Numbered from the stretch's first letter, positions 24,366 through 33,226 are shown. The stretch is 64,000 bases of DNA from an uncultured Micrococcales bacterium (GCA_937952095.1 CALFYG010000089.1:1-64000), one strand, 5' to 3'. Notes: generated by a model from the letters alone, not told the origin. Made by a program: numbers and translations.

Positions 24366-25157
24366 ATGGATGGGACCCCCGGTACGGCACACGCCGACCA
24401 GCCCACCGCTGGCACCACCGAACCCACCGTGGACATCCGAGAGGAGGCCGCGGCCGATGCGCGCGCGGTCGTGGACACGGCCAAGGACCAGACCCGCGGC
24501 GCGATGTCGAACTTGAAGCAGGAGTTCCGTCGGCAGATGTCGGAGCAGAAGTCCCACGTGGCGGGCTCGATCCGCGAGATCGGTGACGAACTGGAGAAGG
24601 CCTCCGGAAGCAGTTCGGGCACCGTGGCCGACATGGCCTCCACCGCAGCGCAGAACGCGCGCCGGATCTCCGCCTGGGTGGAGGACCACGAACCCGGCGA
24701 TGCCGTGCGCTCCATCGAGGACTTCGCGCGCCAGCGGCCGATGCTGTTCCTAGTGGGGGCCGCTGCGGCAGGAGCGATCGTGGGCCGGATAACGCGCAAC
24801 GCGATGGCGGCACGACAGAGTTCGCAGAAGAACCCCTCGACCGGCAGTGGCGTCGACCATGGCGTTTACGCGGGAGGTAAGCGGGCCGACGCCGATTACC
24901 TGGGCCCGGATCAACAACTGGTGACCGGCGAGGTGCCTCCGCTTGGCGGGCCGAGCGGGCAGGCCATGCAGCCGCATATGACGGGGCAGCCGGTCGATGA
25001 GGCACGGCTGACCCAGGGGTCCGGACCGCTGGCGCAGCGCGGGCACGACCCCCAGTCGGCGTATCCCAGCAACGACCAGCCCGCGATCGACGTCGGGGAC
25101 GAGTTGCCGGCACCCGGCACCCGGATCGGGCCGCGCACACAAGGTGGCGGGCGATGA
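24366..25157 (+). CDS. Membrane-anchored helical envelope-stress protein (YtxH-like)
   Basis: 263 residues. A long amphipathic helical region (about 25-120) precedes RPMLFLVGAAAAGAIVGRITRNAM, a single glycine/alanine-rich membrane segment near 122-145 of the kind seen in DUF883/YtxH-like proteins. The remaining 115 residues are hydrophilic and disordered-looking, rich in Gly, Pro and Gln. ATG at 24366 is preceded by ggagagga. First gene of a three-gene operon whose third member also has a Gly-rich single helix. Confidence 0.7.
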   Translation: MDGTPGTAHADQPTAGTTEPTVDIREEAAADARAVVDTAKDQTRGAMSNLKQEFRRQMSEQKSHVAGSIREIGDELEKASGSSSGTVADMASTAAQNARRISAWVEDHEPGDAVRSIEDFARQRPMLFLVGAAAAGAIVGRITRNAMAARQSSQKNPSTGSGVDHGVYAGGKRADADYLGPDQQLVTGEVPPLGGPSGQAMQPHMTGQPVDEARLTQGSGPLAQRGHDPQSAYPSNDQPAIDVGDELPAPGTRIGPRTQGGGR

Positions 25158-25600
25158 GTGAGCCCACTGCCGACATCCGTGATCACGCGGATCCGCTGGA
25201 CGTCCGTGAGACACCCTCGGCGGACAACTCCTTCGCCGAACTCGTGGGCAAACTGACCGAGGACACCTCTCGGTTGTTCCGCCAGGAGGTTGAACTGGCG
25301 CGCGCCGAGGTCAAGCAGGAGGCCGTTGTGGCCGCCACGGCGGCCGCACTCATGGCGGCGGCCGGGGCGCTGGGGGCAGTGGCGCTGATTCTGCTGTCCT
25401 TCGCGGCCGTCGAGGGTCTGCAGCGACTGCTCGACATCGATCTGGCCTGGTGCTACTTGATCGTCGGCCTGCTGTGGGCCGTTATCGCGGCTGTCCTGTT
25501 CGCAGCCGGCCGCAAGAAGTTGCAGAACGTGAACCCCAAGCCGGAACGCACCGTGGAGACGGTCAAGGAGATTCCGCAGGCATTGAAAGGACAATCATGA
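25154..25600 (+). CDS. Actinobacterial Holin-X / DUF1469 family membrane protein
   Basis: 148 residues. The helical N-terminus SFAELVGKLTEDTSRLFRQEVELARAEVKQE is the typical entry of the Holin-X (PF07332) family, followed by two hydrophobic segments (about 60-85 and 95-120) and a short basic tail. The family name does not imply lysis; these proteins are common in actinobacterial stress operons next to DUF3618. It overlaps both neighbouring genes by 4 nt. Confidence 0.85.
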   Translation: MSEPTADIRDHADPLDVRETPSADNSFAELVGKLTEDTSRLFRQEVELARAEVKQEAVVAATAAALMAAAGALGAVALILLSFAAVEGLQRLLDIDLAWCYLIVGLLWAVIAAVLFAAGRKKLQNVNPKPERTVETVKEIPQALKGQS

Positions 25601-26100
25601 GCACACCCGAAGAGATCCAGGACGATATCGAGCAGACCCGGGCGGACGTTCGGCAGGACGTCGAGGCCCTGCAGGAGAAGGTCAACCCCCGAGGTGCTGC
25701 CGGTCGTGGCGCGGCGCGGGTCAAGGAAACGGTGTCAGAGGTGACCGACCGAGTCATGGGATCCGCGCAGGACGGTGCCTCCACCGCCCGCAGCGCCGTT
25801 ACTGCTGCACCTGAGCGCGTGCGGTCGGGCACTCAGGGCAACCCACTGGCCGTCGGGCTCGGGGCTTTCGCCCTGGGATGGCTGGTTTCGTCGCTGATCC
25901 CCGCCTCTGAGCGCGAACAGGACGCGGTGCGCTCCATACAGGACTCGGGGATCACCCAGCCGCTGCAGGAGACCGCCCAGAAACTCGCCGACGAGGCGCA
26001 GTCCCAGGGGCAGCAGGCGTTGCATGAGGTCGCGGAACAGGCCAAGAGCAGCGCGGAGTCGCTGGCGGAGACCACCAAGGAGAAGGTCAAGGGCTCCTGA
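25597..26100 (+). CDS. DUF3618 family protein
   Basis: 167 residues. The N-terminal STPEEIQDDIEQTRADVRQDV is the diagnostic DUF3618 motif (D/E-I-E-x-T-R-x-x-L/V). A single membrane helix (NPLAVGLGAFALGWLVSSLIP, about 80-100) and a C-terminal amphipathic helix rich in Ala/Gln/Glu follow. ATG overlaps the preceding stop. The function is probably envelope maintenance under stress together with the two upstream products. Followed by a strong terminator. Confidence 0.87.
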   Translation: MSTPEEIQDDIEQTRADVRQDVEALQEKVNPRGAAGRGAARVKETVSEVTDRVMGSAQDGASTARSAVTAAPERVRSGTQGNPLAVGLGAFALGWLVSSLIPASEREQDAVRSIQDSGITQPLQETAQKLADEAQSQGQQALHEVAEQAKSSAESLAETTKEKVKGS

Positions 26101-26119
26101 CCCGGTCACCTGTCACGGC

Positions 26120-26149
26120 GAACCCCCCGGCGCACATGCCGGGGGGTTC
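26120..26149. terminator. Bidirectional terminator between DUF3618 and topoisomerase genes
   Basis: A perfect 12-bp stem (GAACCCCCCGGC / GCCGGGGGGTTC) with a 6-nt loop, between convergent genes ending at 26100 and 26175. Confidence 0.85.
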
Positions 26150-26174
26150 GTTCGCTCCCGCGTCCCGGCGGGAC

Positions 26175-27137
26175 TCACCCCTCCCACAACAGCCTGAGCA
26201 GCGCGGGTTCCCAGTCGCACAACTCGTCTCCGGCCGCTTCGGGAAGATCGGCGCCGTCCACGTATGCCTGCACCACGCGCGGGTCGACGTAGGAGGAGCG
26301 AGCCACCGCTGGTGTGTTGCCGAGATGGGAAGCGGCGGCCTCCATGGCCTGCTCGACCGCCCGTGCCTGCGACGCGGCGCCGCTGTGCGTCTTGCTGAGA
26401 GTGGCCAGCGCCTGGAGGCCGGCTTGCCAGGTCCGGAAGTCCTTGGCGGTTCCCTGCACCCCGATCTCCTCGAGGTAGTCGTTGATGTCCTGACTGGTCA
26501 CGTCGTGCCAGCCGGATGCGTCGCGCCAGGCGAGTATCTCGATCCCGCCACCCCGCCTTCTCTGAAGATGGCGCACAGCTGCCAGCAGGCCGTCGTCGTG
26601 GAGTGCCACGTCATGGTCGCGTGCCGACTTTCCGGGGAACCGAAGCCGGATGATGCCGCCACGGGTGCTGACGTGATCGCGGCGCAGAGTCGCGACCCCG
26701 AAGCTGTTCGCGTACCCCTCTGAGCCGATCCGCAGACCGCCGAGGTCAAGGATGTGGAACGCCACAGCCAGCGCGCGCTCTCGCGGCATGCCGGGCAGCC
26801 TCAGGTGCCTCGCCGCTCGATCCCTCCCCAGCGGGAGGCTGCGTCCGAACTCCAGCACCCGGTCGAACTTCTCCCGATCGCGTTGCTCGCGCCATCCAGG
26901 GTGGTACAGGTACTGACGGCGCCCGGCCTCGTCGGTCCCGAGGGCCTGGATGTGGCCGTTGTCCCACGGGCAGATCCACACGTCGGTCCAGGCCGGCGGT
27001 ATCGCCAGGTCCTTGCAGCGCTGCACGTCGATGTCGGGCAGGCGATTGCGCTCGACATCCAGATACGAGAAGCCCCGGCCGCGCCTGACCCTTGTCCACC
27101 CTGCGGTGGTCGGATCCGAGCGACGCAGCCGGGGCAT
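26175..27137 (-). CDS. Type IB DNA topoisomerase
   Basis: 320-residue poxvirus/bacterial-type topoisomerase IB, which relaxes supercoils by a 3'-phosphotyrosyl intermediate. The expected catalytic set is visible: Arg136 (GGLRIGSE), Lys170 (RFPGKSARDHDV), Arg235 (AKDFRTWQAG), an Asn in LGNTPAVARSS in place of the usual His, and nucleophile Tyr283 (SYVDPRVV). ATG at 27137 lies 11 nt after the upstream gene's stop, so it is cotranscribed with it from the SigF-like promoter at 27634-27659. Stress control of a TopIB would be unusual. Confidence 0.9.
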   Translation of the reverse strand: MPRLRRSDPTTAGWTRVRRGRGFSYLDVERNRLPDIDVQRCKDLAIPPAWTDVWICPWDNGHIQALGTDEAGRRQYLYHPGWREQRDREKFDRVLEFGRSLPLGRDRAARHLRLPGMPRERALAVAFHILDLGGLRIGSEGYANSFGVATLRRDHVSTRGGIIRLRFPGKSARDHDVALHDDGLLAAVRHLQRRRGGGIEILAWRDASGWHDVTSQDINDYLEEIGVQGTAKDFRTWQAGLQALATLSKTHSGAASQARAVEQAMEAAASHLGNTPAVARSSYVDPRVVQAYVDGADLPEAAGDELCDWEPALLRLLWEG

Positions 27138-27148
27138 CCTGCGGAGTC

Positions 27149-27589
27149 TTACTGCGGTAGATCGACCTCGGTCGGCAGATCGTCGCGCCAGTCCTGCAAC
27201 TGTTGCTCCACGCGATCCAGCGCTCGCTCGTCGTTGAGGAAGTACGTGACGCCGAGCGCCATCGCACCCCCCAGCAGCGCAGCGATGATGCTGAGGACCA
27301 GCCCACCGATCGCCGTGCCTCGCCCGGTCACCTGGATCCGGTCGGCATTGCGGATCCCGACGATTCCGAGGACGATGCCGATGAGGCTCAGCACCAGCCC
27401 GAGGGGGACAAGGACCACCGTGAGCACGCTGAGCAGCGCGGAGAGGCCGAAGACGACCGCGAAGACCGCAGCTGCTGAGGTCTTGGCCGGGGTCGTCATC
27501 CGGGTCTGGACGTCGGGTCCGGACGAGTAGGTGGTCGGCTGACCGGCCGGTTGCCCGGTGGCCCGGCGGGACTGTGGATCGTACGACAT
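27149..27589 (-). CDS. DUF4190-like two-helix membrane protein
   Basis: 146 residues. A Gln/Ser/Gly-rich cytoplasmic N-terminus (about 35 residues) is followed by two hydrophobic segments; between them is the motif LSLIGIVLGIVGIRNADR, which resembles DUF4190 (SIIGLILGIIGL...). A short acidic C-terminus (DDLPTEVDLPQ) follows. ATG at 27589 is preceded by ggaaggg. Probably a small envelope protein; it heads the operon containing topoisomerase IB. Confidence 0.75.
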   Translation of the reverse strand: MSYDPQSRRATGQPAGQPTTYSSGPDVQTRMTTPAKTSAAAVFAVVFGLSALLSVLTVVLVPLGLVLSLIGIVLGIVGIRNADRIQVTGRGTAIGGLVLSIIAALLGGAMALGVTYFLNDERALDRVEQQLQDWRDDLPTEVDLPQ

Positions 27590-27633
27590 GTTCTGTGCCC
27601 TTCCTGTGGCGTGTCGTTCGCTGTCGTCGCCGA

Positions 27634-27659
27634 GTACCCGCCGATGCGGCGTCCATCCG
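27634..27659 (-). promoter_or_regulatory. SigF-like promoter of the DUF4190-topoisomerase IB operon
   Basis: Minus strand: CGGAT (27659-27655), 15 nt, GGGTAC (27639-27634), identical in both boxes to the oxidoreductase promoter at 20771-20796. Confidence 0.55.
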
Positions 27660-27672
27660 CAGGGCGGGACTT

Positions 27673-27698
27673 GGTATGGACCCTCCCGCACCGGGCAG
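27673..27698 (+). promoter_or_regulatory. Possible SigF-like promoter of the hemerythrin gene
   Basis: GGTAT at 27673-27677, 15 nt, GGGCAG at 27693-27698: the -10 has one mismatch at a key position. Divergent from the promoter at 27634-27659. Confidence 0.4.
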
Positions 27699-27734
27699 GT
27701 GGTGGTGACCGATCCGAAGCCTTCAGGAGGACAC

Positions 27735-28304
27735 GTGACCGTGACGGGAAATGGCCAGGACGTCCTGGACCTACTCATTCAGGAACACCGCGACGTCGAG
27801 CAGATGCTCGAGCAGTTGAGCATGCAGGACGGGCAGGAGCAGGACCCGCGGGACGTCGCCGATCTGGTGATCGCCAGCCTCGTGCGGCACTCCGTGGCAG
27901 AGGAGATGTACGTCTACCCGGCCATGCGTGAGTACCTCGAGGACGGTGACGCGGCAGTCGAGCACGACATCGCCGAACACCAGGAGATCGAGGAGTGCCT
28001 CAAGGATCTCGAGGGGCTCGAGCCGGCCGACGGCCGCTTCACGGAGGTGGTCGCCCGGTTGCAGGAGCTCATCGCCGATCACGTCAGTGACGAGGAGGAC
28101 GAGCAGTTCCCGCGTCTGCGCGAGGTCGTTCCCGAGCAGCGGCTCATCGACCTTCGCGAGAAGGTGGAGGCTGCCGAGAAGGTGGCGCCGACCCGGCCGC
28201 ACCCGAACACCCCGCACAGTGAGCTCTTCCACAAGGTGGTCGGTCCCGGGGTGGGGATGGTTGATCGTCTGCGGGATGCCATCTCGGGGCGGATCACCCC
28301 CTGA
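27735..28304 (+). CDS. Hemerythrin/HHE-domain protein
   Basis: 189 residues. Hemerythrin-like cation-binding helices: LIQEHRDVEQMLEQL, RHSVAEEMYVYPAMREYL, EHDIAEHQEIEECL, and LIADHVSDEEDEQFPRLREVV supply His and Glu ligands in the expected H...HxxxE...HxxxE...HxxxD/E pattern. The C-terminal 40 residues are a Pro-rich tail (PTRPHPNTPHSE) and a small helix. Likely binds oxygen, NO or serves oxidative-stress protection. Two GTGs fit: 27735 (4 nt after caggagg) and 27741 (10 nt). Confidence 0.88.
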   Translation: MTVTGNGQDVLDLLIQEHRDVEQMLEQLSMQDGQEQDPRDVADLVIASLVRHSVAEEMYVYPAMREYLEDGDAAVEHDIAEHQEIEECLKDLEGLEPADGRFTEVVARLQELIADHVSDEEDEQFPRLREVVPEQRLIDLREKVEAAEKVAPTRPHPNTPHSELFHKVVGPGVGMVDRLRDAISGRITP

Positions 28305-29557
28305 ACGAATCCTTCGCGGTCCCCGTCGGCTACCTGCTGGCGGGGATCGCGTTGTTGCTGGCGGCGATCCTGCCAAGGATCCTGAGCCGGCTGCCCCTTT
28401 CTCCGGCGATCGTCTTCGTGGCGGCCGGTGCCCTTGCGGCGCTCGTTCCGGTGGGGGGTCGTGTGGACCCGATGGCGCATCTCGGGCTGATCGAGCACGT
28501 CACCGAACTGGTGGTGATCATCGCGCTGATGGGAGTGGGGTTGGCACTGGACCGACCACTGTCCCTGCGCGGGTGGGCGCCCACCTGGCGTCTGTTGGCG
28601 ATCGGGATGCCGGCCTTCATCGCCATCGCGGCCGGTCTGGCGTGGGCTGTCCTGGGTGTGTCGGTGGCCGCTGCGGTGCTCCTGGCGGCCGTGCTCGCGC
28701 CCACCGATCCCGTGCTCGCCTCGGAGGTGCAGGTGGGAGAACCGACCGACGACCCGGGCAGTGAGGACGTCGTCCGGTTCTCCCTGAGTTCGGAGGCCGG
28801 ACTCAACGACGGGCTCGCGTTCCCGTTCGTGCACGCCGCGATTCTGCTTGTGGCGTTCGGGGGCTGGGAGTGGGTCGGCGGATGGGTCGCGTGGGAGCTC
28901 ATCGGCAAAGTGGCGATCGGCGTGGGGTGCGGCTGGATAGTCGGCATGCTGCTCGCCCGGCTGGCGTTCCGGGCACCTGCGCGTTCCCTGCGATTCGCGG
29001 AGACCGCAGAGGCGATCGTCGCCCTGAGTGCGGTCTTCGTGTCGTACGGCCTCGCGGAGGCTGTGGGAGGGTACGGCTTCCTGGCGGTGTTCTGCACGGC
29101 GATCGCGTTGCGGGCCTTCGAGCGTGGTCACGAGTACCACCGGGTGCTGCATGAGTTCGTCGGCCAGCTCGAGCGACTACTCACACTGGCCCTCCTGCTC
29201 GTGTTCGGCTACGCATTGATGCGTGGGATCTTGGGGGGCCTCACATGGTCCGCGGTGCTCTGGGGTCTGTGCGCAGTGCTGCTGGTCCGTCCGGTCACCG
29301 CGTGGTTGTCCCTGCGTCGCCTGGACCTGCATACGGCCGACCGACGCAGCATCGCGTTCTTCGGCGTGCGCGGGATCGGCTCCTTCTACTACCTGGCCTT
29401 CGCGTTGAACACGGCGCGATTCCCCGAGGCCGACGTGCTGTGGGCGACGGTGTCGTTCGTGGTCCTCGCGTCCGTCGTGATCCACGGTGTCTCGGCGGCC
29501 CCCGTGCTGCGGGCCCTCGACCGACGCTTCGGCAGGCGTACGCCGGATCCGGCCTGA
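28301..29557 (+). CDS. CPA1-type Na+(K+)/H+ antiporter (NhaP-like)
   Basis: About 418 residues, roughly twelve membrane helices. APTDPVLASEVQVG and SSEAGLNDGLAFPFVH are the conserved ion-binding motifs of the CPA1 family. The start is uncertain: an in-frame CTG at 28301 overlaps the hemerythrin stop (CTGA) and completes the first helix (SFAVPVGYLLAGIALLLAA), whereas the first conventional start, TTG at 28352, would cut that helix in half. It lacks the long cytoplasmic C-terminus of some NhaP proteins. Confidence 0.8.
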   Translation: MNESFAVPVGYLLAGIALLLAAILPRILSRLPLSPAIVFVAAGALAALVPVGGRVDPMAHLGLIEHVTELVVIIALMGVGLALDRPLSLRGWAPTWRLLAIGMPAFIAIAAGLAWAVLGVSVAAAVLLAAVLAPTDPVLASEVQVGEPTDDPGSEDVVRFSLSSEAGLNDGLAFPFVHAAILLVAFGGWEWVGGWVAWELIGKVAIGVGCGWIVGMLLARLAFRAPARSLRFAETAEAIVALSAVFVSYGLAEAVGGYGFLAVFCTAIALRAFERGHEYHRVLHEFVGQLERLLTLALLLVFGYALMRGILGGLTWSAVLWGLCAVLLVRPVTAWLSLRRLDLHTADRRSIAFFGVRGIGSFYYLAFALNTARFPEADVLWATVSFVVLASVVIHGVSAAPVLRALDRRFGRRTPDPA

Positions 29558-29576
29558 CTTCTGCCACAGTGTGCCT

Positions 29577-30746
29577 GTGGATCCGCTCGAGTCGCTCTTC
29601 TGGGTCATCCTCGTGGCCGCGCTGGCGCCGGTCGTCGCGCGGGTGCTCCCCGGCAAACTTCCGGGGGTCGTGTTCATGCTCATCGGCGGAGTGCTGATCG
29701 GCCCGGAGGTCCTGGCCAACGCTGACCCCGATGACATGTCGTTGTTGTCCACGATCGGGTTGTCTTTCCTTTTCCTGCTGGCCGGGTACGAGCTCGAGCC
29801 GACGCTGATGCGGCAGACGCCGGGCAGGATCGCGATCCGTTCGTGGTTCGTCAGTGCCGCGTTGTCCGTCGCGGTGACGGCGGTGCTCTACGAGGCGGGT
29901 GTCATCACAGACTTCGTGGCGATCGCCATCGGACTGACGACGACCGCCCTGGGTACCCTGCTTCCCATCGTGCGTGACGCGGGGATGCTGGACGGACCGC
30001 TGGGCCCCTACATCTTCGCCGCCGGCGCGGTGGGGGAGTTCCTTCCGATCGTGGCCATGGCCCTGCTGCTCACCTCGTCCGGGCCCATCGCGGGGGTGTT
30101 CGCGCTGGTCGGGATGGCCGGTGCGACTCTGCTGGCGCTGCTGCTGATCCGATGGGTGAAGCGTAAGGGCTGGAGTGAGCGTCTGCGGCTGCCCGAGGAG
30201 TCGACGGGCCAGACCACTCTGCGCTGGACGCTGGTCCTGCTCGCGGCGTTGGTTCTGGTCGCCGACGACTTCGGCCTCGATGTCGTGCTCGGAGCCTTCC
30301 TCGCCGGCGTGGTGCTGCGGCAGTGGTCGCCGGTCTCGGCCGAATCGCTGGAGCGCAAGCTCGAGGCCGTCGGATACGGCGTCTTCATCCCGATCTTCTT
30401 CGTGACCTCCGGCATGCGGCTCGACGTCATCTCGATCATGGAGAACCCTGGGCGCCTGTTGCTCTTCTTCGTGTTGCTGTTCGTCGTGCGCGGACTGCCC
30501 CAGTTGGTCATGTACCGCGGGCACCTGGATCGTGTTCAGCGGTGGCAGATGGTGTTCCTGACGGCCACGGCCCTGCCGTTGCTGGTGGCACTGGCCGACG
30601 TGGGCACCGCGTCCGGTCTCATGCTTCCGGAGAATGCAGCGGCGCTCGTCGGGGCAGGAGCCCTGTCGGTCCTGGTGTTCCCACTGGTGGCCACGACGAT
30701 GAGGGCGGCCCCGGCCGGCGAATCCGTCGAGACGGCCACCGGCTGA
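29577..30746 (+). CDS. CPA2-type (KefB-like) cation/proton antiporter
   Basis: 389 residues, about twelve helices. LPGVVFMLIGGVLIGPEVL is the typical CPA2 entry, SFLFLLAGYELEPTLM the second, and GAFLAGVVLRQWS the ion-pathway helix. No TrkA-N regulatory domain is attached. GTG at 29577 is chosen because the first helix starts directly after it. It lies 20 nt after the CPA1 antiporter, so the two may be coexpressed and act in pH or ion homeostasis. Confidence 0.83.
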   Translation: MDPLESLFWVILVAALAPVVARVLPGKLPGVVFMLIGGVLIGPEVLANADPDDMSLLSTIGLSFLFLLAGYELEPTLMRQTPGRIAIRSWFVSAALSVAVTAVLYEAGVITDFVAIAIGLTTTALGTLLPIVRDAGMLDGPLGPYIFAAGAVGEFLPIVAMALLLTSSGPIAGVFALVGMAGATLLALLLIRWVKRKGWSERLRLPEESTGQTTLRWTLVLLAALVLVADDFGLDVVLGAFLAGVVLRQWSPVSAESLERKLEAVGYGVFIPIFFVTSGMRLDVISIMENPGRLLLFFVLLFVVRGLPQLVMYRGHLDRVQRWQMVFLTATALPLLVALADVGTASGLMLPENAAALVGAGALSVLVFPLVATTMRAAPAGESVETATG

Positions 30747-30770
30747 GGCGAGCCTTCGTAGTCTGGGGCA

Positions 30771-33008
30771 ATGCAGACACGGGGGCGCGCGACCCCAGAG
30801 GTCCAGGCGACGCAGACGGCCCTGGACCGCCTCGGCACCGCTCTGAGTGTCGGATTGTTCGTGGTGGCGGGGTTGAGTTTCCTTGTGCCGTACGCAGGTC
30901 AGGGGCTTGCTCTGCGGACGGCGTCCTTCGCGGTGTGTGTGGCGGGGGCCATCGGGATGTGGCGGGTCAGGAGCGCGGACCGTCCCTTCGAGCCGGCTCT
31001 CAACCTGCTGATTCCTCCGCTGGTGGTGGTCGCGTTGGCGGCGGTGCAGATCATCGCCGGTGCCGCCTCCTGGTGGCTTCCCCTGGAGATCGCTGCTCTC
31101 GGCGCGGTGATGGCGACCGCCGCGATGCACAGGATTCCTGCCTCGACCGCATTAGCCGCCGTCACGATCGTGGTGTCCGTCGCACCGGGCCTGTTGCTCG
31201 CCCCGATGGGAACGACCGACGAGGGGCTCGTGTTCTACCGGCTCGAACAACTCGTGATCGCCTATGTGATCACAGCCGTCGGGGCCGCTGTTCTGTTGAG
31301 AGTTCAAAGCACAGCGGGTAACGATCGCGAAGTCTCCCGTCGGGAACTCATGGCGCGCGCCGATGGGCAGACGCAGGCAGTGGCGCGGATGTCGGTGAGA
31401 CGAGTCCTGCACGACACGGTCTTGAACACACTGGAAACGGTCGCAAATGGGGTCCCGGAGGAGCAGTGGCCCCAGCTGCGTCGCAGGTGCACGGCGGATC
31501 TGCGGACACTGGAGAGCATCCCCGATGTCGCAGCGGCTCGTGAGTTGGCGGACCTGGTGAGCGAGTTGCACCACGTGGGGGTCGCCATAGACGCCGATGT
31601 CAAGTGGCTCGGCGACCCGCCCCCTCTTGTCAAGGAAGCCGTCTTGGCCGCCACGGCCGAGGCGATTCGCAATGCCGCCCGGCACTCGGGAACCGATCGG
31701 GTGCTGGTGCGTGGCCGGGTCACCGTCGACGCGGTGTTCGTCGAAGTCGTGGATTCCGGCGTGGGCCTGGCGGGGACGTCCTCAGACCGGCTCGGCGTGC
31801 GCACGTCGATCGTGGCCTCGATGGACGCCGTCTCCGGGCACGCCTTCGTCGACAGCCAGCCGGGGGTCGGGACCCGGATCAGTCTCGTCTGGGACGCCGA
31901 CAAGGCACGTGTGGCCAGTGCACTGTCAGGCATGAGACTGCGCCTGCAGCGGGTGTTCGCCATGGCCGCCACGGTGTCCCTGGCCGCCTTCACCATCTCG
32001 GCACTCGTCGATCCCGGCCTGCAATGGCCTCTTTGGAGGCTGTGTGTGATCGGGGTCGCGGGAACCACGATCCTCGTGCTCCTGCGTTCGGCGATGCGTG
32101 GAAACCTGGGCCGCGGCGGCCTGATGCTTGCGCTGGCCGGGCTGGCCCTTGTCGTCGTCCTGCTGCCTCTGTCCGATCCTCGGTGCGCTTCCTTGCAGAG
32201 TTCGTACCCGTTCGATCTACGCGCGGTCCTGATGGCGGCGATCGCCTTGTCAGTGATCACATGGCGGGGGTTGGCCGCCTCCGTGGTGGTGCTCCTGCTG
32301 GCGTCGGGTATGGCCAACCTCTTGTGGATCAACATCGGATCCACGTGTGGATGGACCTATTTGCTCATCTCGTGTGTTGCGGCCTCCATCGGGATTGCGG
32401 CGTTCTGGTTCGCACGGACCATGGACGAACAGGGCAGGTCTCTGGCCAGGCAGGTGCTCGGGCACGAGCAGGCGATGTTTGCCGATGCACAGCGTGAGGC
32501 CCGGACCAGGGAGTTGTCGTCCTGGAAGGGGATCGAAGTCGCCGAGGCGGCCGCAGTCCTGGAGCGGATCGCGTCGGGCGAGCCGGATTCCCCGAGCCTG
32601 CGTCGCAGGGCGCGTACGGTTGCCCAGCAGGTCCGGCAATGGTTGCTCCTGCTGGGCACCTCGGGCCCGGTCCCCATCGTGCTCGCAGACCTGCTGCAGC
32701 ACTTCCCGTGGTCACCGGCACTGCATCTTGAGGGTGATCCGCGCGCGGTGGACGATGACAGCCTCGGCGCGCAACAAGCAGCGCAGCGCCTGGCCGACTG
32801 GATTCCCCAGGTTCCAGGCGCCGCTGTCAGGGTCACCGTCAGTCGCACCGGGGATACCGCCAGTGTGCTGGTGCACAGCGATCGGCCGGGAGCCTGTGAG
32901 GATCCGGAGGAGTGGAGTGATGAGGACGGGTGGTGGCTGCACCTGACCTGGGAGCCGGCCCCGCGCCAGGCTCAGGCACTTGGCGTCGAACCCCGGCCTC
33001 GAGTGTGA
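30771..33008 (+). CDS. Membrane histidine kinase-like protein with two membrane domains
   Basis: 745 residues. Five or six membrane helices (about 22-178), then a HisKA_3-type dimerisation helix with His214 (RRVLHDTVLNTLE), then a HATPase_c domain (ATAEAIRNAARHSG, VVDSGVGLAG, QPGVGTRISLVW, to about 385). A second membrane domain (about 397-545) and a cytoplasmic C-terminal region of 200 residues with no recognised motif follow. NarL-type kinases normally end after the ATPase domain, so the duplicated membrane part and tail are unusual. TAGTCT 6 nt before the ATG indicates a leaderless start. A candidate partner is the LuxR-type regulator at 34621. Confidence 0.8.
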   Translation: MQTRGRATPEVQATQTALDRLGTALSVGLFVVAGLSFLVPYAGQGLALRTASFAVCVAGAIGMWRVRSADRPFEPALNLLIPPLVVVALAAVQIIAGAASWWLPLEIAALGAVMATAAMHRIPASTALAAVTIVVSVAPGLLLAPMGTTDEGLVFYRLEQLVIAYVITAVGAAVLLRVQSTAGNDREVSRRELMARADGQTQAVARMSVRRVLHDTVLNTLETVANGVPEEQWPQLRRRCTADLRTLESIPDVAAARELADLVSELHHVGVAIDADVKWLGDPPPLVKEAVLAATAEAIRNAARHSGTDRVLVRGRVTVDAVFVEVVDSGVGLAGTSSDRLGVRTSIVASMDAVSGHAFVDSQPGVGTRISLVWDADKARVASALSGMRLRLQRVFAMAATVSLAAFTISALVDPGLQWPLWRLCVIGVAGTTILVLLRSAMRGNLGRGGLMLALAGLALVVVLLPLSDPRCASLQSSYPFDLRAVLMAAIALSVITWRGLAASVVVLLLASGMANLLWINIGSTCGWTYLLISCVAASIGIAAFWFARTMDEQGRSLARQVLGHEQAMFADAQREARTRELSSWKGIEVAEAAAVLERIASGEPDSPSLRRRARTVAQQVRQWLLLLGTSGPVPIVLADLLQHFPWSPALHLEGDPRAVDDDSLGAQQAAQRLADWIPQVPGAAVRVTVSRTGDTASVLVHSDRPGACEDPEEWSDEDGWWLHLTWEPAPRQAQALGVEPRPRV

Positions 33009-33226
33009 GCCCGTGCGGACGTGACCCCCGGCCGACAGGCCCCGGTGTGGCTGCCGCCGTCGAGTGCTGCGAACGGGCCAGGTTTCGGGGTGGGGAGTTG
33101 ACCTGTTCGTGACGCTCGCCGTCCGACAATCCAGCGCGGCCGAATTTGTTGTCCACAACCCCGGTTTGGTACTGGTGTTCGTCGTACACCCGTGCGATAT
33201 TGGAGGTACGGAAGCGGGGTGACGAT

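Noticed and set aside
25154..25600. Phage holin indicating a prophage
   Set aside because: Holin-X/DUF1469 proteins are chromosomal actinobacterial membrane proteins; no other phage gene is nearby and the neighbours are stress genes.
33146..33226. Upstream start for the DUF222-HNH gene
   Set aside because: The added residues (Trp/Tyr/Ser-rich) are unlike the family, and the region holds a plausible promoter; ATG at 33227 fits better.
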